Shown here in pieces: positions 46,862 through 59,292 of a stretch of 59,292 nucleotides of DNA; position 1 is the stretch's first letter, and each line of letters starts with the position of its first letter. The notes under the pieces are model-generated. The model was not told the DNA's origin and did not search any database. It worked only from the letters and a program-made list of their open reading frames with translations. Made by a program: the position numbers and the translations under genes. The DNA lies in assembly GCA_014825775.1 (NCBI GenBank), contig MVAQ01000128.1, positions 1 to 59,292 on the forward strand, written 5' to 3'. This DNA is from Krasilnikovozyma curviuscula. Its lineage: Eukaryota; Basidiomycota; Tremellomycetes; Cystofilobasidiales; Mrakiaceae.

Positions 46862-49800
46862 CTACAAGCACCGCTGAATTATGTTATCAGCCAAACGCTG
46901 GCATTCCTTACCATTTGCCAATAAATTCAACTCCTCCGAATTTTGAAACTCTGCACTCAAGGTCTCCCATATGGCGATCTTCTCCAATGGTTTCTGTGCA
47001 TTGTCAAGAGCTGCCACCAGACGGGGATCCAGCGCTGGCTCTGTCGATGGTTTGGCCTCCACCTTTTGACGTTTGGCGGAGCGGTGCATGAGATACGTGA
47101 GGGATGGCTGGAGACCACGGTGTGCTGGGATGAACGTTGGTGGACCAGAGAACCACAGAAGACTCTTGTGTACCTTGTCAAACTTGTTAACTAGATCCAT
47201 TGCGTTCTCTTCAGTGTCAAATCGAACATGAAAGGAATTAACGGAAGAAAACGGCGCTCACCGATATCTGCAGGCAACTCCTCCGTGATTCCTGTTAGTC
47301 TCAACTTTTCCTTTCCTCCAACAGCAGCAGCAATGCTTCGATCAGCGCCCAACTTGAGAATCGTAGGTTGTTTCGTTACCGGTGCGACTGGCCGTGATTG
47401 ACCTCCAGGAGCTTGAGGAGGACCAGGTCTACCGAAACTATGAATCTGCCCAGGCTTGGGCATCATTGGTCCAGCTGGCACAGACGGTATTTGCGCCCAG
47501 ACAGTGGATGAACTGGGCGGCTGACTCGGTTGACGACTAAACGTTCCACTGCCTATGGGTGTTGCTGATCCAGAAGCACCTACCATCCTATTCAGACCTG
47601 GTCTCGGCGTGCCATCGGATGGAACAATCACAGTTTGTCCTTTAACAAACATTTTCTTGGCAATTCCAACATTGAGGCCTGATCTTCCAGGGGTTGCTGT
47701 ACTTCTTCCTCCCCCTTCATCATCATCGTCGTCATCTCCTCGATCGGCAGTGACCAGACCAGCTGCACCAGCTTTTGGCATTCCGACATGTCCAGTCACA
47801 CCCCCACCAGTTGTACCTATCAGGAAAGGCGATTTGACTCGGCCAAGTTTGATGACATGGTTGAAAGGGTCGAAGGGCATGAAGTCCGTTTTACGCAACT
47901 CCTCGGGAATACACGAATTCCAGTTCTTGATCTTGATCATCTGTTGTTCTTTGTCGTTGTATCGAGAGTCACATACATCTGTGTATCGAACAAACAGGTG
48001 TTAGAAGCTTCTTGATGGACCACAACCGAGATCCACTCACACAGTGGATAGCCAGGGTACCAGAATGGAGGTTTTGGTCGACCACGAATTGACTTCGTGT
48101 AGAATTGACAGCCAACCTTCTCAATGATATCCTCCAAGATGTGGTCAACGAAGTGACCCGTCTTAAAGACTTCTCTCTCGTAGAATCGTTGACGAAGTGG
48201 ATGGACGGTCTGAGAGTTGGGCAACCAGTCAGCACACTTAACGAGAGAGGAGATCAAAGCTGCAGCTATTAATTACCTGCTCTGGTCTATAGTAGTAGCA
48301 GGCAGCGACCGACATCTCCTTCTTTCCGGTGTTTGGGTCAGCGACGGTAGGCATGAAGATCTTGAAGATGTGGGCGATGATAGGTCGACCAGCTTCGTCA
48401 GGATTGATGAGATGGACGTAGTCACCACAAGTAAAATTGGCGCCCTTGTAGTCGATCGAGTTGATGAATTCCCTGTCCTTGGTCTGGATTCTAAAAGAGG
48501 TGACGGTTTCGCCAGTATTCACTAGAGGAAGATCCGCTGTTCGTGCTGCTTTGGCTCGACCTGGTCCGGCATTGGTGGAGGAGAATGAAAACCGAGGTCC
48601 AGCTGTAGATGAGCCAGGAGTTGTGAGGTGTTGATAGTACCGCTGCGGAAAAAGCTAACGTTAGCTGTGCGTCTTGTATTACTAACTAAAGATGAATATA
48701 CCTGTATGAGTAAGATTTCGCCATATTCTCTGCTACCCTCAAGATAGAATCTTCGACCTTTCTCAAAAAGTCGCATCATATCTTGATCTAAATCTTCCGC
48801 GCCAGAGTAACCTCTTCCAACCAATTTCTGTTCAATCATGCTCAACGAAAGAGGGGTCTGAAATTACAATAAAGGTGAGTAAGTGACAGCAAATGGAGTT
48901 GGAATGAGACTCACAGTGTACGACAGCAGCAGATCTTCTGAAGTTTCAGGTAAAGCGTCTAAACTCTCCATGGGTCTTCCTAGCGCCTTCAACCTCTCGA
49001 AAATTCGTTCCACAGCATCCCAAGACCAGTCCTGATCTTTCATAAACCCAACATCGGACTCAAAACCATCCAATCTAGGCAGCGAGTTCTCCAACTCAGC
49101 TACAGCCTCAAGCCCATCGTTGTACTTGACGACATCGTCAGGCGACATGTCTTCCTCCTCTATCATATCTTCAGAGATTTCGTACCCAGAAGTTGGTCCA
49201 GCACTGATCTCACCAGGTGCTGGCGAGTTATAATCGTTCTCATACGATCCTGGTGCTGGTGAATACATGAATTCATCCCCACCAGCTGGCGCTGGTGGTT
49301 CCTGGGTGGCGAGCGCCTGTTGAATCAATAATTGAGCAGCTGCATTTTGACCGGCATCGATAGGTTGTGATTGTGCTACTTGTGATTGCTGTGATTGATT
49401 TACAGCTGCAGCTGCCAGAAGGGCATTGAAACCTTCACCTGCAGGCGGCTGCTGCTGGGGCGTTTGCTGCAAGACAGACAGTACTTGTGGTTGCGGAGTA
49501 GGTTGTGGTGATTGATTGGTCTGAGAATGAAGATTTGATTTCGCTTGTAGTTGGGGTGTTGTTACCGATCTGATGGATGGGATGGTAGGTGGTAGCTGGC
49601 CAGCCAGGTGAGGATTCGCAGCCAAGAACTTATTACGTTCCTTTTCTTCTTTGGATTTGACTTTGTAGGGTCCACGGACCTTCTTGACTGGTGCAGCTCC
49701 TGGTGTTGATTGGCCTGCAGCAGCTGGTGATTTTATGGCAGCTCTAACAGCTGGGTGAGGGGGTGGCGATGCGGCTGTTGCTGATACTGTAGGTCCTTGT

Positions 49801-50487
49801 ATAGCTGGCAAGGTACCTCTGTTGACTGCTATTGACCAGGTGTGCGTGATGAGGTGCTGAAGTTGGGTAGCATCAACGTAAATTTGAGAGCCAGGCTCGT
49901 TGTCTAGCAAAGGAGAGGAACGAGTTTTAACAAGCATTTAATGTGTGAAAGAGGCCTCAGATGTCACTCACAGTACTGTGCATTGAGAAAGACCAACTGT
50001 TCAGAAAGTATGACTCGTTAGTTATGAGTACTGTAAGCTTCGGGGGGAACATGTACTCACTTGAAGGTCCCTGTAGAAGTCTTGTGCAGTCCTGTACTGA
50101 TTCTGCTCAAGTCCAGTCTAGAGTAAAAGATCATATAGTAAACAGTCAGAAATAGGTGTCTCAGCTACACGGCCTGGATGGTGAATCAAAGCTAGGCCCT
50201 GAAGGCAAGGGACGCACAAGCAAATCGTTCAGACACATTGGTTCAGATATAACAGCATAATAATCGGGCCAGTGGTTCCTATCTGGAAGCTCTCTGAACT
50301 GTTCACCTAAAAGTCTTCTGCTTTTGGCATCTGTCTCTTGAAGGACCACGGAAAGGATCTCGTTGCAAGCTTGAACCTGAACTGGGGACATGGGCTTGGA
50401 CGTCGAATGAGAAGGAGAACCCTGCTGGGAGTTGGCTCTCTTCAGGGGAGCTGATGATGGTGGAACACTTCCTGACTTTGAAGACAT
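46862..50487 (-). CDS. RSC1/RSC2: RSC chromatin-remodelling subunit with two bromodomains and BAH (Rsc1/Rsc2-like)
   Basis: Rsc1/Rsc2 are alternative subunits of the RSC nucleosome remodeller and read acetyl-lysine marks. The ATG at 50487 opens a Ser/Pro tail, then bromodomain 1: WPDYYAVISEPMCLNDLL, YRTAQDFYRDLQ, LVFLNAQYYNEPGSQIYVDA. Its acetyl-lysine-contacting Tyr-Asn falls at the joint after a 25-nt exon (49972-49996). A Pro/Gln/Ala-rich linker follows (about 49000-49800). Bromodomain 2 is compact: SMIEQKLVGRGYSGAEDLDQ, DMMRLFEKGRRFYLEGSREY. The BAH domain covers FTCGDYVHLINPDEAGRPII, YYYRPEQTVHPLRQRFYERE, and VFKTGHFVDHILEDIIEKVG. The end, DPFNHVIKLGRVKSPFLIG and on to NIIQRCL, fits fungal Rsc1/2. 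Many introns are present. Confidence 0.87.
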
Positions 50488-51185
50488 GCTTCAGGCTAAT
50501 AGTCAAGGTATCCTCACGGGGGAAGGGGGGTACAGCAGACTAGGAGTGGTCTGCGGGCAGGCAAGGTGGAAAATCGATTCAGGATCAGCACTACCTCCAA
50601 TCTAATGCTATAGATACCCCCAACTCACCAGAAAAAAAGGAGTTCTTATACCTGGAAAGCTATCCCACCGCCGTAAACAACAGGCAGCGCGCGCAGGGAG
50701 CCCGCTAGTAAGAAAGAGTAGCTGGGTTTGAAACAGAGATCGAACTGTCAGTCAAGAACCTAGAAGTAAGCTAGCTTGTGGGATCCTTATGGAAACTCAC
50801 TTGGAGCTGTGGGAATCTCCTTCCTGAGGCGTTGTAGGAGGGAGAGCAACAGGCTTCAAGCTCAGTAGCAGGTCGGACGACAGTGGCAACTTCGTTACGG
50901 TAGAAAAATACAAATTATAGTGCTTTGTTGAGTCTGATATTTACTGAGGTATAATAGATTTCATTGAGATACATTTTCAAAGCAGATTCCGTTTGACTGG
51001 TCGACTCGAAAATTTCTACCCAATGCGAGTTCGAGCTTTTCAACTCGAATACTCAAACGGCCACTGCCTCATTTTATACCTGTAAGCAGTGAAGCTGTGG
51101 TACCCAGAACAAGATTAGGAGGCTTAATTTTCGCTACCTTCTAAATTTCCAGATCTTAGGGACGACGACTGGAACCCACAGGTCC
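50488..51185. promoter_or_regulatory. Divergent promoter region, RSC gene / TRM2
   Basis: About 700 bp separate two divergent starts. No gene is recognised and no specific motif stands out beyond A/T-rich runs near 50900-51010. Both promoters must be here. Confidence 0.5.
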
Positions 51186-53706
51186 ATGAAGCTTTCCCTT
51201 CGTTCAATCCCATTATCCAGCAGATCCTACCACAGCAGACCCAAGTTCAATTCTAGAGGAGCAGACAGTCATAACAGATCCAACAACTGGGGTAAACCAA
51301 AGCCTTTTGGCCTCTCACTACCTCCCAGAGATCCCTCAGAACCACCAAGAATCAAACTCCCCCCAGCTCGATATCCCAACTTCACTTTATCTTCCTTACG
51401 CCAGCATAACCTTTCAGAAATCAAGATGGATCCTGATGAAGAAATGTCCACCAACAATGGCTCGAAGGCAGCTCAGATCGGAGCTCAAACTTTCACTCCT
51501 GCACCAGGAAGGAAATGGGATAATTTGTCTCAACCACCTGCCAAACGTACCAAGTTCAGCGAGAGGGACGCTCCTACTCATGTAGCTGACTCTAACGATC
51601 TAACGGAGGAAGCAGAGTTATCTAAGATGGTAGTCGACGAAGCTGTCCAACCCGCTGAAGGCAGCTCATCAACAAGGCCAGCATTGACACCCGAACAGAT
51701 CGCAAAGCGTAAAGCTGAAGCCGATAAAGCTCGGAAAAAGAAACTTAGGAAGACGGTGCAGGATCCTGTGTTGTTTGCTGACATCGTCAGCATCATCGGA
51801 GCGGAAAAGATGGAAGAGATATTGGCTAAAGAGAAAGAGATGGATAACTCGAGGACTGGCAAAGGACCTAAGGTCGAGGATGATGAGGGAGATGCTGAGG
51901 GTCAGTGGTGGGACACATATACTGTTCCAAACAGTCTAAAAACAGCGGAGGAAGTGGAAGTAGTCATTAGCTTAACTGGTCACCACGGTGGGGTTTCCTT
52001 TGTTTACTTCTGCTGCTTTCCCCACGGGACCTGACATTTATTCTCATCTAGGTGAAGGAATGGGTTTATACCAGCTCGAGGGATCCAATAAGCCTTGGAT
52101 TCTGTCTGTCCCATTCGGTCTTCTTGGAGAGAAGCTCAAAGTCAGACCCAACAACTACCACATGGAGCGACTGCTGACGCCTTGTAAAATCATTGAGATC
52201 ATTACCCCATCCCCCCAGCGGAACGATTCTCTCGTCAAATGTAAATACTTCGGTGAATGTGGAGGCTGTCAATTCCAGATGGTCTCGTACGAACACCAGC
52301 TGAAGATGAAGAAGGACATCGTGAGGAAGAGTTACATCAACTTTTCTGGTATCTCAACCGATATCATTGACAGTGTGCTCAACAACACGATTGAATCGCC
52401 AAAGCAATATGCTTACCGAACCAAAATCACTCCTCACTTCAACGCGGTGCCTAGGAAGCTGAAATCAGCTGCTGCAGCTGGCAATGACATCTTCGCTGCT
52501 CAGGAGGACGGTACGCCTGGGTATCAGGTTGACATTGGATTCGACTCAAGGGGAACAAAGAAGGTGATTGATATTGAAGAGTGTGCCATTGGAAGTCCAG
52601 CTGTGAACGTTGGATTAACCGACGAGAGAGCTAGGGTAAAAGCGTACGCGTCGTTCAAAGCTTTTCCCTCCAAATTCTTTTTCTGACTTTTTTTCACCTC
52701 CATAATCTGTAGCAACATTCTGGATTATGACAAGATGGCGACGATCCTGCTCAGAGACTCCACCACGAAAAAGTCGTTCACTACTGAAAATACATACCCT
52801 CAAGTGACGATGGAGAACATGAAGAGTCTGACTATGACCGATGAAGACGACCATGTTTATGTGACTGATCATAAAGGTGAACCAGTCTAGCTCATGAAAG
52901 GTTTATAGCTTGTAACTGACTCCTCCTGCATCCAGAAACCATGTACGAGCGAGTCGGGCCATACCAGTTCACTTTCCCAGCTGGTTCTTTCTTCCAGAAC
53001 AACAACTCAGTTCTCGTTCCTCTCCTCCTCCACGTAAAAAATGCCATCTTTCCACCGAACCAAACAACACCGTCACCTCTGGCCAACCTGATCGACACCT
53101 ACTGCGGCTCAGGTCTCTTCTCGATCGGCCTCTCCCCATACTTCCAAAAGGTACACGGCATCGAGATTGATAGGAACTCTATCAAGTACGCAAATGAGAA
53201 TGCTAAGCTGAATGGGGTTCAGGACAAGTGTGTGTTCATGGAAGGCGACTCGGCGTCCATTTTCGCGACCGTCCAGACCTTGAAGCCTGAAGACAGCTGT
53301 ATCGTTATAGATGTAAGTATTTCTCTAACAGTGTTTGGCCTGGGTTTGTTACTGATCGCGGGCTCTGGTCGCCCTCAAACCTAGCCACCAAGAAAGGGAT
53401 GCGACGAGCGATTCCTGCTGCAACTTGCCGCCTTCAGACCCGCTACTGTTGTCTACGTGTCTTGTAACGTCCATACTCAGTCCAGGGATATTGGTTGGCT
53501 CTTCAAGAAGCAGGAGAGCGAACCCCACGCTAGTGGGAAAAAGTACAGGCTGAAGAGCTTGACTGGGTTCGATCTATTCCCTCAAACTTACCATGTTGAG
53601 AGGTGAGAATCCATACACCTATTTTATGAACGCTTCGTTTTTGAGTTCTTCTACTGACCTTCCAAACCGTCTTTGTTTTAGTGTCGCCGTCTTGGAGTTA
53701 GCGTAA
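51186..53706 (+). CDS. TRM2: tRNA (uracil-5-)-methyltransferase Trm2
   Basis: Trm2 uses S-adenosylmethionine to make ribothymidine-54 in the T-loop of tRNAs. The ATG at 51186 opens MKLSLRSIPLSSRSYHSRPK, an Arg/Ser-rich, acid-free segment like a mitochondrial presequence; a second in-frame ATG at 51426 opens MDPDEEMSTNN. A TRAM-like beta part (EGMGLYQLEGSNKPWILSVP) leads to CKYFGECGGC, the C-x5-C-x2-C of the Fe-S type RumA family. Then come TYCGSGLFSIGL (SAM motif I), HGIEIDRNSIKYANENAKLN (motif II), IVIDPPRKG (motif IV, across an intron) and VYVSCNVHTQSRDI with the catalytic Cys. It ends VAVLELA at 53706. About six introns are visible. The gap to the next gene is 204 bp. Confidence 0.95.
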
Positions 53707-53910
53707 TTTTTGTTAATGGTATTTAACCGTGCCTCATATTTTCAGTGTTCTCAAAAATCGTAAAATCGTATTGCAAGTTCAAGGTATACATCTCGTACGG
53801 GTGGTTTGAACCATGTAACATAGCTATACTGATCTCAGGCGACGACTTTTCTGCGGAAACGCGTCTTCAGATTCGAGTGTTTTTCCAACGACATTTTCAC
53901 TTTCACCGAG

Positions 53911-56900
53911 ATGATGGCAACCAGGCGACCAGGTCCGCCGCAGCTGAACAGGCTGGATCTTCAAGATGTGGAGTCGTCCGGCAGACAGAACCAGGGTGAC
54001 TTCAATTTAACGAGCCCTCCTGGCAACATCAAGGCGGGAGCGTTTTGGAGCAGCCGCAGGTCCTCAGATGATGAAGGGGTGAGTAGCCATATCTATTACA
54101 GCAGCAGCTGCCTGCTGCATATGGAAATATCTATAGTAGGACTGTGGTTTAGTAGGGGCTGTAGGAATACAACCAACGGGTTGTTTTCTTGCTTGTTTCC
54201 GCGTTTGAGCTTTTTCCATACTTTCACCTTGGCTGGACCCGAACATTCAATAGAGACAACTGACTTTACTCTCCTTATGATCATCTTATAGCGTCGTTCT
54301 CCCTCTCCAGTTAAACGATTCGCTTCTTCAGTCAACAAACCCCAGCTTAGCAGCTTCCGCCCTCCCTCAGAAGAAGAAGACTTCGAAGAGCAGCGCCCAG
54401 TTCAGTTCAGCCCCCAAAAACATCAGCATAAGGAACAGCAGAGATCGTATCAGCAGCAGCAACCCCCTCCTTCATCCTATCGGGGTGCACAAGAACAGGC
54501 TCCTTCGTCGAACTACCTGAACCCGTCGTCTTACCTTGGGGGAGGTGATCAGATTGCCCCGGGATTGACCACTCCAAATTTGATATCTTCGCCAGCAGCT
54601 ACAGCAGGTACGAAAATTGATCAGGGGTTGCTTGAAATTGAACACAGGATGCTGACCAGCCTAAAACCAACTCACCTGTTTCTAGGGCACTCTCCTAATT
54701 TGCAGCCTCAATCTACAAACCCGAACTCTCCCTTTGCGCTATCCATGTTCGAAAAGACACCTCGAATTAACGGTCCCGATGGAAATGATCTCCAATATCA
54801 GCAACAGCAGGGTTACCGACGCCAACAAGCTAACGGTGGTGCCTCGAATCTGTTACAAGCCACCCCTTCCAGCAACAACTCGGAATATCCTCTCGGAAGT
54901 CCTAATGATTCTATTACCGATGGAAACTCTGAGCTTCTCATGAGTCTGATGGCTGGCCAGGCTCGCGTTGATATCAACACAAGGTCATTTCAGACGCTTA
55001 GGTGGGAAGAGGTCGAGGAGGGTAAAAAGGTGAGTGATTCGTAGATGTAACAACAGCATGAAATTGATGAAATCATTTAACAACGTTATTTTCTAAATCT
55101 ACAGGAACTCATTCTGCTCTCAACCCGCCTGGAATCTCTGGTTTCCCGACACAACCGTGAGCAAAAGATCTTGACCGCAGCGCGTACTCTAGACAAACTA
55201 CACGCTGGCCACAAGAGGTACGTCACTTCTCAAGAACAAAGTTATATGCTTCCCCTAACGTGGCAGCTGGATTTTGTAGGATGAGCAGGCAAACAGCAGA
55301 ATCTCTTGAAGTCGCCGAACAACGTGCCATCTCCGCAGAAAAGGTATGGGCTTCGAGCGCTGTCAACTATATAACGACCTGAGCTCATTTTTCATGCCGT
55401 TTTTAGGACATGTGGGCTGTAATGGAACGTGAAAACATTTTGCGACGCAAACTCAACGAGCACTGGGCGGCTGTACTTGCTTGGGAAGCCAAACGACTCG
55501 AGGGCATTAATGCTACTTTGGAAGCTAACTGGGAAGCTGGCGGTGGTGAAAACAACATCAAGGGCAAAGAACGCGAAACCGAGAAGTCCATTGAGATTGA
55601 ACGGCTCCAGGCTCGCGTTCAAGAGCTGGAAGAACTGGTTGAAGACGCCAGTCATCGTGAAGCTGTCCACGCGCAGGAACAGAAGTCGATGCGAAAAGAT
55701 CTGGAGTCGGCTCGGTCAAAACACTCAGCACTGGAGTCCAAGGCGGCTGCTTGGGAAGGTGAGAGGCGGATATTTGTAGAAAAGCATGAGGATATTCAGT
55801 CGAAGTGGCTGGAAGAGAAGGAGCGTTCTAAAGGGCTGGATGGTGTTTCAGCGTCTGTTTTGGAACTGGAAGGCACCCTGGAAACTGTCAGATCTATGTT
55901 GGCTCCGGTATTGCTCTCTCCACCAGTCGACGATGATGTCCCAGTCGAGAGGGTGGCTCAGCGCGTGGTGGATGAGTTCGAGCAGCTCGAGTATGCCGCA
56001 AAGGAACATAAAGATGAGTTGAAAGAAGTGAGAGAAGGGCTTGAGGAAGAGATGTCTAGAGTTGTGAGGGACAGAGACAGTCTTCGCAAGAAGATTGCCG
56101 ACTCTGAGAAGAGTTGGGAAAATCAGAAGTCTGATTTTGAGAAGAAACTACAGGAGCAGGTTGTAGTCATTGAGAGCCTGTAAGTGATGTTCGGTCCTTT
56201 TGAAAATCTGTCGTATTGCCTCTCACATTCGCCCTCGGTTTCCAGGTCGGCTGAAACTACTCGAAACTCGCGCGACATGAAGGCAACCACTGAACTGACA
56301 GCATTAACCTTCAAGCATGAAGACGTCCTATCTCAACTCCAAGCCATATGGCTCACGCTCCCATCGAAATCTGTACCGATACCTAAGAGTGCACCATCTT
56401 CGCTCACTTCCAGGACTCGCGGTGCTTCGATTCCATCGACATCTTCAGACTCAGACTTCGGTGCTTTGGCTGCCTCTTATACTCAACTCAACACTGGCCA
56501 GCTTCCAGGTGTGAAGGAACTTGCTGATCGTGTCAAGGGCCTAACCGAAGAAGCGAAGACACTTTCAGAGCTGACGGCGAAATACGCCAAGGAGAAGGAG
56601 GTTTTCAGAAGTGGTGCGGACAGAGCTCAACGGTTGTTCCAGGAGAGTAGGGCTGGCTTGGAAACTTATCAAAGACAAGTCAAGTTGCTCGAAGATCAGC
56701 TGGAAAGAACTTCTGGTGCTGGTCCCACCAACGGCAGGTCAGCTCCTCCCCTTTGTTATCGTGGCGTGCTTGAACTATAATTCTGAAAGAACTTCTTTTT
56801 ATAGTTTGGCCCAATTCAATGAGTTGGAACGCACGATTGCAGCCTTGAGGCAGGAGAAAAGCCGCGTTGAGACGTCTCTGGCGGCTCAACAAGCGACGAC

Positions 56901-57314
56901 TGACACACTCAGTGAAGCTAACGAGTCAGTGCTCATTGCATTGTTTTACAACCATTGACGTGGTGAGGCTGACTGACCCATCTTTTCCGTAGTGCTCTTT
57001 CAACGAGGGCACTCACGATAGCGCAGGATGCTGAGAAGGATAAGCAAGAACTCCAGCTGCGAATGCAGGGCAAGATCGATGAGCTCGAGCACGAGCTGCA
57101 GGTCGCGAAGGAGGAAGTTGATGACATTCGATCGAGGTGAATAATCTTTCGATCCCCAACTTGTCCCGAAAAAGCGCTGACTATTTTAATTATTATTCAT
57201 CATTGTGTTCCTAGGGAAAGCGGTCAGGGAATTGCGCTGTTAGACGAACTTAATTCTCTTCAGATGGAAGTTCAGACTCTCAGGAACCAGTTACGGAATA
57301 GAGGGTCTGCATGA
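53911..57314 (+). CDS. Uds1-domain coiled-coil protein (septation-linked)
   Basis: The ATG at 53911 opens MMATRRPGPPQLNRLD. The first third is Gln/Ser/Pro-rich with SRRSSDDEG and RRSPSPVKR, likely phosphorylation targets. The domain near 54930-55230 (LLMSLMAGQARVDINTRSFQ, TLRWEEVEEGKKELILLST, RLESLVSRHNREQKILTAAR) matches the Uds1 (up-regulated during septation) pattern, PF15456. The rest is a long coiled coil in several exons (RENILRRKLNEHWAAVLAWE, DASHREAVHAQEQKSMRKDL, KELADRVKGLTEEAKTLSEL and others), ending MEVQTLRNQLRNRGSA at 57314. Such proteins in filamentous and dimorphic fungi localise near septa or polarity sites; the precise role here is inference. About eight introns are visible and no frame break. 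Confidence 0.83.
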
Positions 57315-59292
57315 TGACGATCTACAATACTCTTATTATATTTTTGCGTGGTAATATAATGTATTCTTGCTTCATAGTGGAGAGGCTGCGCAAGTTTTAG
57401 GTAGTGGGGAACAGGACTGTGGTGGTGGAACTTCTAATTCCACACACCCGCTGCGATGTTGAATTGTGCCTACAGCTCCTATGTCTTTCATGTGCTCAGT
57501 GATGGCACCAGCGAGCAAAGTGATCGGTGGAATTCTAGAACTGAACCGAAAATACAAAGAGAAGGTTGACTCATTGACCGACGCAACTCAACGCCTCTCG
57601 CATTGGTGTCGTGTATAAGAATACCCTCTTCCTCTTCATTCGACTCTCAACTTATAGCCTGCTTCCTCTCGCTGTCCCAAAGTTGTCCAGTATTGTCTCT
57701 TAACGTCGAGGGTTTGTTTGTTCGTAATTAAAGTTTGCGCTTACGACGCTTAAGAATTGCTTCTCTGGCGGTGACAACGTTGCCCCTTGACTTAAAAACC
57801 TCTCCATCCATCTATACACAGTACACCTAGGTGTTTGTTCATTTGTTTCTGCCATGGGTGCGCAGGAGCTCTGCAGAGGAGCGATCGCATCGAGCGCAAC
57901 TTCGGGTCACATCGCCCGTGCGTGAAACAAGATGCCTGCAAACCACCGTTGCGACAGCAAGGGTTTGCTTTTGTCTAACGGTATTGTCTTGATGTAAAAA
58001 CGTCGAGGTTATGGTTGGGTTGAGGGAAGGGGAGAAATTCTGAGAAAAACAGTCAGGGGTGAAGCTGAAACGTTGATCTAGCGCTAGCAACGTCAGCATG
58101 TCCGAGACTAGGTTTTATGGACTATAGCACACAGCACATTGCAGCTCGATATCCTCTCAGATAGTCCTTCAAACCCTTCTTACTCTCGTCTCCCAACCCA
58201 TCATCTAGTGAGCTTAGTCGAATAGCGCTGTCGAAAACTTTGTTGCTCACGCGTTACAAAGACAGGTGCGCGGGAAGATAGCCCTACGAAGCGTCTGGCA
58301 AACCATCAACCTGTCGAATCATTGTATCCATACCCAAAAACCCACTCCAAGCACCCCGCACCTCTATCTGAGGTCCCCTCTACGTAGGAACAGCACCAGC
58401 AACAGCAGCAGATCGACACCAAAGCTAAACCCCAGTCGTCCGCAGCTCGAGGTCCGTTTTTCTACGGTTTTTAGACGACCCCAGCTCGTTTTCTGCGAGA
58501 TTGAGCTGATATCCCATCTATACATACTCAATAGGTGTCTTGGGCTGTCCTAGATTTCAGCTCTGCCGTCAAGTTTGCCTTGGCTACCAACGTTCGTGCT
58601 AATTTGGTCGTCACCTCGCTCCTTCGACCTCACACAGCCTGGTAAATCACACGTCCTTCTGGAACAACAAACGTCCCTACGGTCACCAGACAGTAGAAAA
58701 AGTCATCTCACCGAAAGAGTTTACAAGAACCTGAAAAGGACCCGTAACGGAAACTTGTAGCTTTCAAATCAACTAAACATCGTGAGTTTTTTTGTGTGTC
58801 TCTCGAGCGTCGTATGGTCCCACTTTGCTCTTCGAGGCGAACGTGAAAACGCAGCTTTCATCAAAGTTTGCTTGATATTGCAGTTTGATGTGGGACGCGT
58901 CGTGTTGATATTAGGCTGGTACCTTCTTTTACTGGTGGTGATCATGCAGCGCCAGAGGTTCCTTCAAGATCCGGTCGCCGGCCCATTTGCGCTGAGTCTC
59001 AGGATCGTTCTCATAGTGCTTCCAACTACCACTAAGTTCTGTTGCCTTAAGAACTGGTAAGATCTACCACTATGGGAGACGAAGGTTTCGATGATATCGC
59101 TTCGGTTTCGCAGGCGAAGAAGCATCGTGCTTTGCGGGGACCAAGCTTCGACCTCCTTTACTTCAACCAGCCACCACCTTTGGCTTGTTTGTTTCCCGGA
59201 TATTTATTAACAAACTGACGCAACTCATTTTCTCCTTTGCTCTGTACTATTCCATCACACGAAATCTCCTGTGCGACCTGCTGCTCCTACCC
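57315..59292. other. Unresolved terminal region; possible 5' part of a plus-strand gene
   Basis: No product is recognised. From about 58380 there are protein-like scraps on the plus strand: QHQQQQQIDTKAKPQSSAA between a TACGTAG acceptor-like site and a GTCCGT donor-like site, a Lys-rich frame near 58650-58735 (NNKRPYGHQTVEKVISPKEF), and an ATG at 59078 opening GDEGFDDIASVSQAKKHRAL. Donor-like GTGAGT (58781) and acceptor-like TATTGCAG (58881) suggest introns, some in the 5' leader. The gene would continue beyond the window. The stretch 57315-58260 shows nothing beyond short chance frames on either strand. Confidence 0.25.

Noticed and set aside
50162..50215. A possible 3-5 nt exon in the first bromodomain of the RSC gene
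   Set aside because: A single intron joins NDLL to TGLEQNQYRTAQDF in frame, so no microexon is needed.
57839..58099. An 86-codon minus-strand open frame
   Set aside because: No domain, no conserved pattern, no supporting splice context; probably chance.

Overview
This window is nuclear DNA of a fungus, most likely a basidiomycete yeast of the Cryptococcus/Kwoniella/Tremella kind. Genes are dense and lie on both strands. Nearly every gene is broken by many short introns of about 45-120 bases with GT...AG ends. The protein set (HSP78, FUR1, prohibitin 1, MTG1, mitochondrial GluRS, an RSC subunit with bromodomains and BAH, Zn2Cys6 regulators, an Uds1-domain protein) is fungal. The species assignment is inference; no rRNA or tRNA gene was seen.

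Layout. 1-466: 3' end of a BET bromodomain gene. 1.1-4.5 kb: HSP78 (-). 5.0-8.35 kb: alpha/beta hydrolases A and B (-) with a wrecked relative between them. 8.35-9.6 kb: no intact gene. 9.6-13.9 kb: convergent MTG1 (+) and mitochondrial GluRS (-). 14.2-14.9 kb: PEBP-family protein (-). 16.7-20.0 kb: Pumilio/Puf4-like RNA-binding protein (+). 20.5-21.6 kb: FUR1 (-). 22.1-25.6 kb: Zn2Cys6 regulator 1 (+). 25.7-26.8 kb: RWD-domain protein (-), divergent from PHB1 (+, 26.9-28.3 kb). 28.4-30.9 kb: Zn2Cys6 regulator 2 (-). 31.2-31.9 kb: small protein of unknown family (-). 32.2-32.7 kb: a mosaic of two gene fragments. 32.9-34.2 kb: tail-anchored membrane protein (+). 34.5-35.9 kb: EI24-like membrane protein (+). 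36.0-37.5 kb: LETM1-domain protein (-). 38.0-46.4 kb: all-minus accessory block with SDR-1, aldose 1-epimerase, hydrolase C, SDR-2 and an SDR-2 pseudogene. 46.9-50.5 kb: RSC1/RSC2-like remodeller subunit (-). 51.2-53.7 kb: TRM2 (+). 53.9-57.3 kb: Uds1-domain coiled-coil protein (+). The last 2 kb are unresolved.

The genes do not form one pathway. Several share a mitochondrial theme (HSP78, MTG1, GluRS, PHB1, LETM1, perhaps TRM2). Two chromatin readers sit near the two ends. The 5-8 kb and 38-46 kb blocks behave as accessory metabolic regions, with duplicated, converted and decaying copies.

The most striking signal is a set of four inferred microexons of 7-9 nt in three genes. Three of them carry part of, or directly adjoin, a signature motif: the Zn2Cys6 cluster in both regulators and the TGxxxGxG cofactor loop of SDR-1. 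A 29-nt intron is inferred in a fourth gene. Exon boundaries were read by eye from splice signals and frame, so they are predictions.
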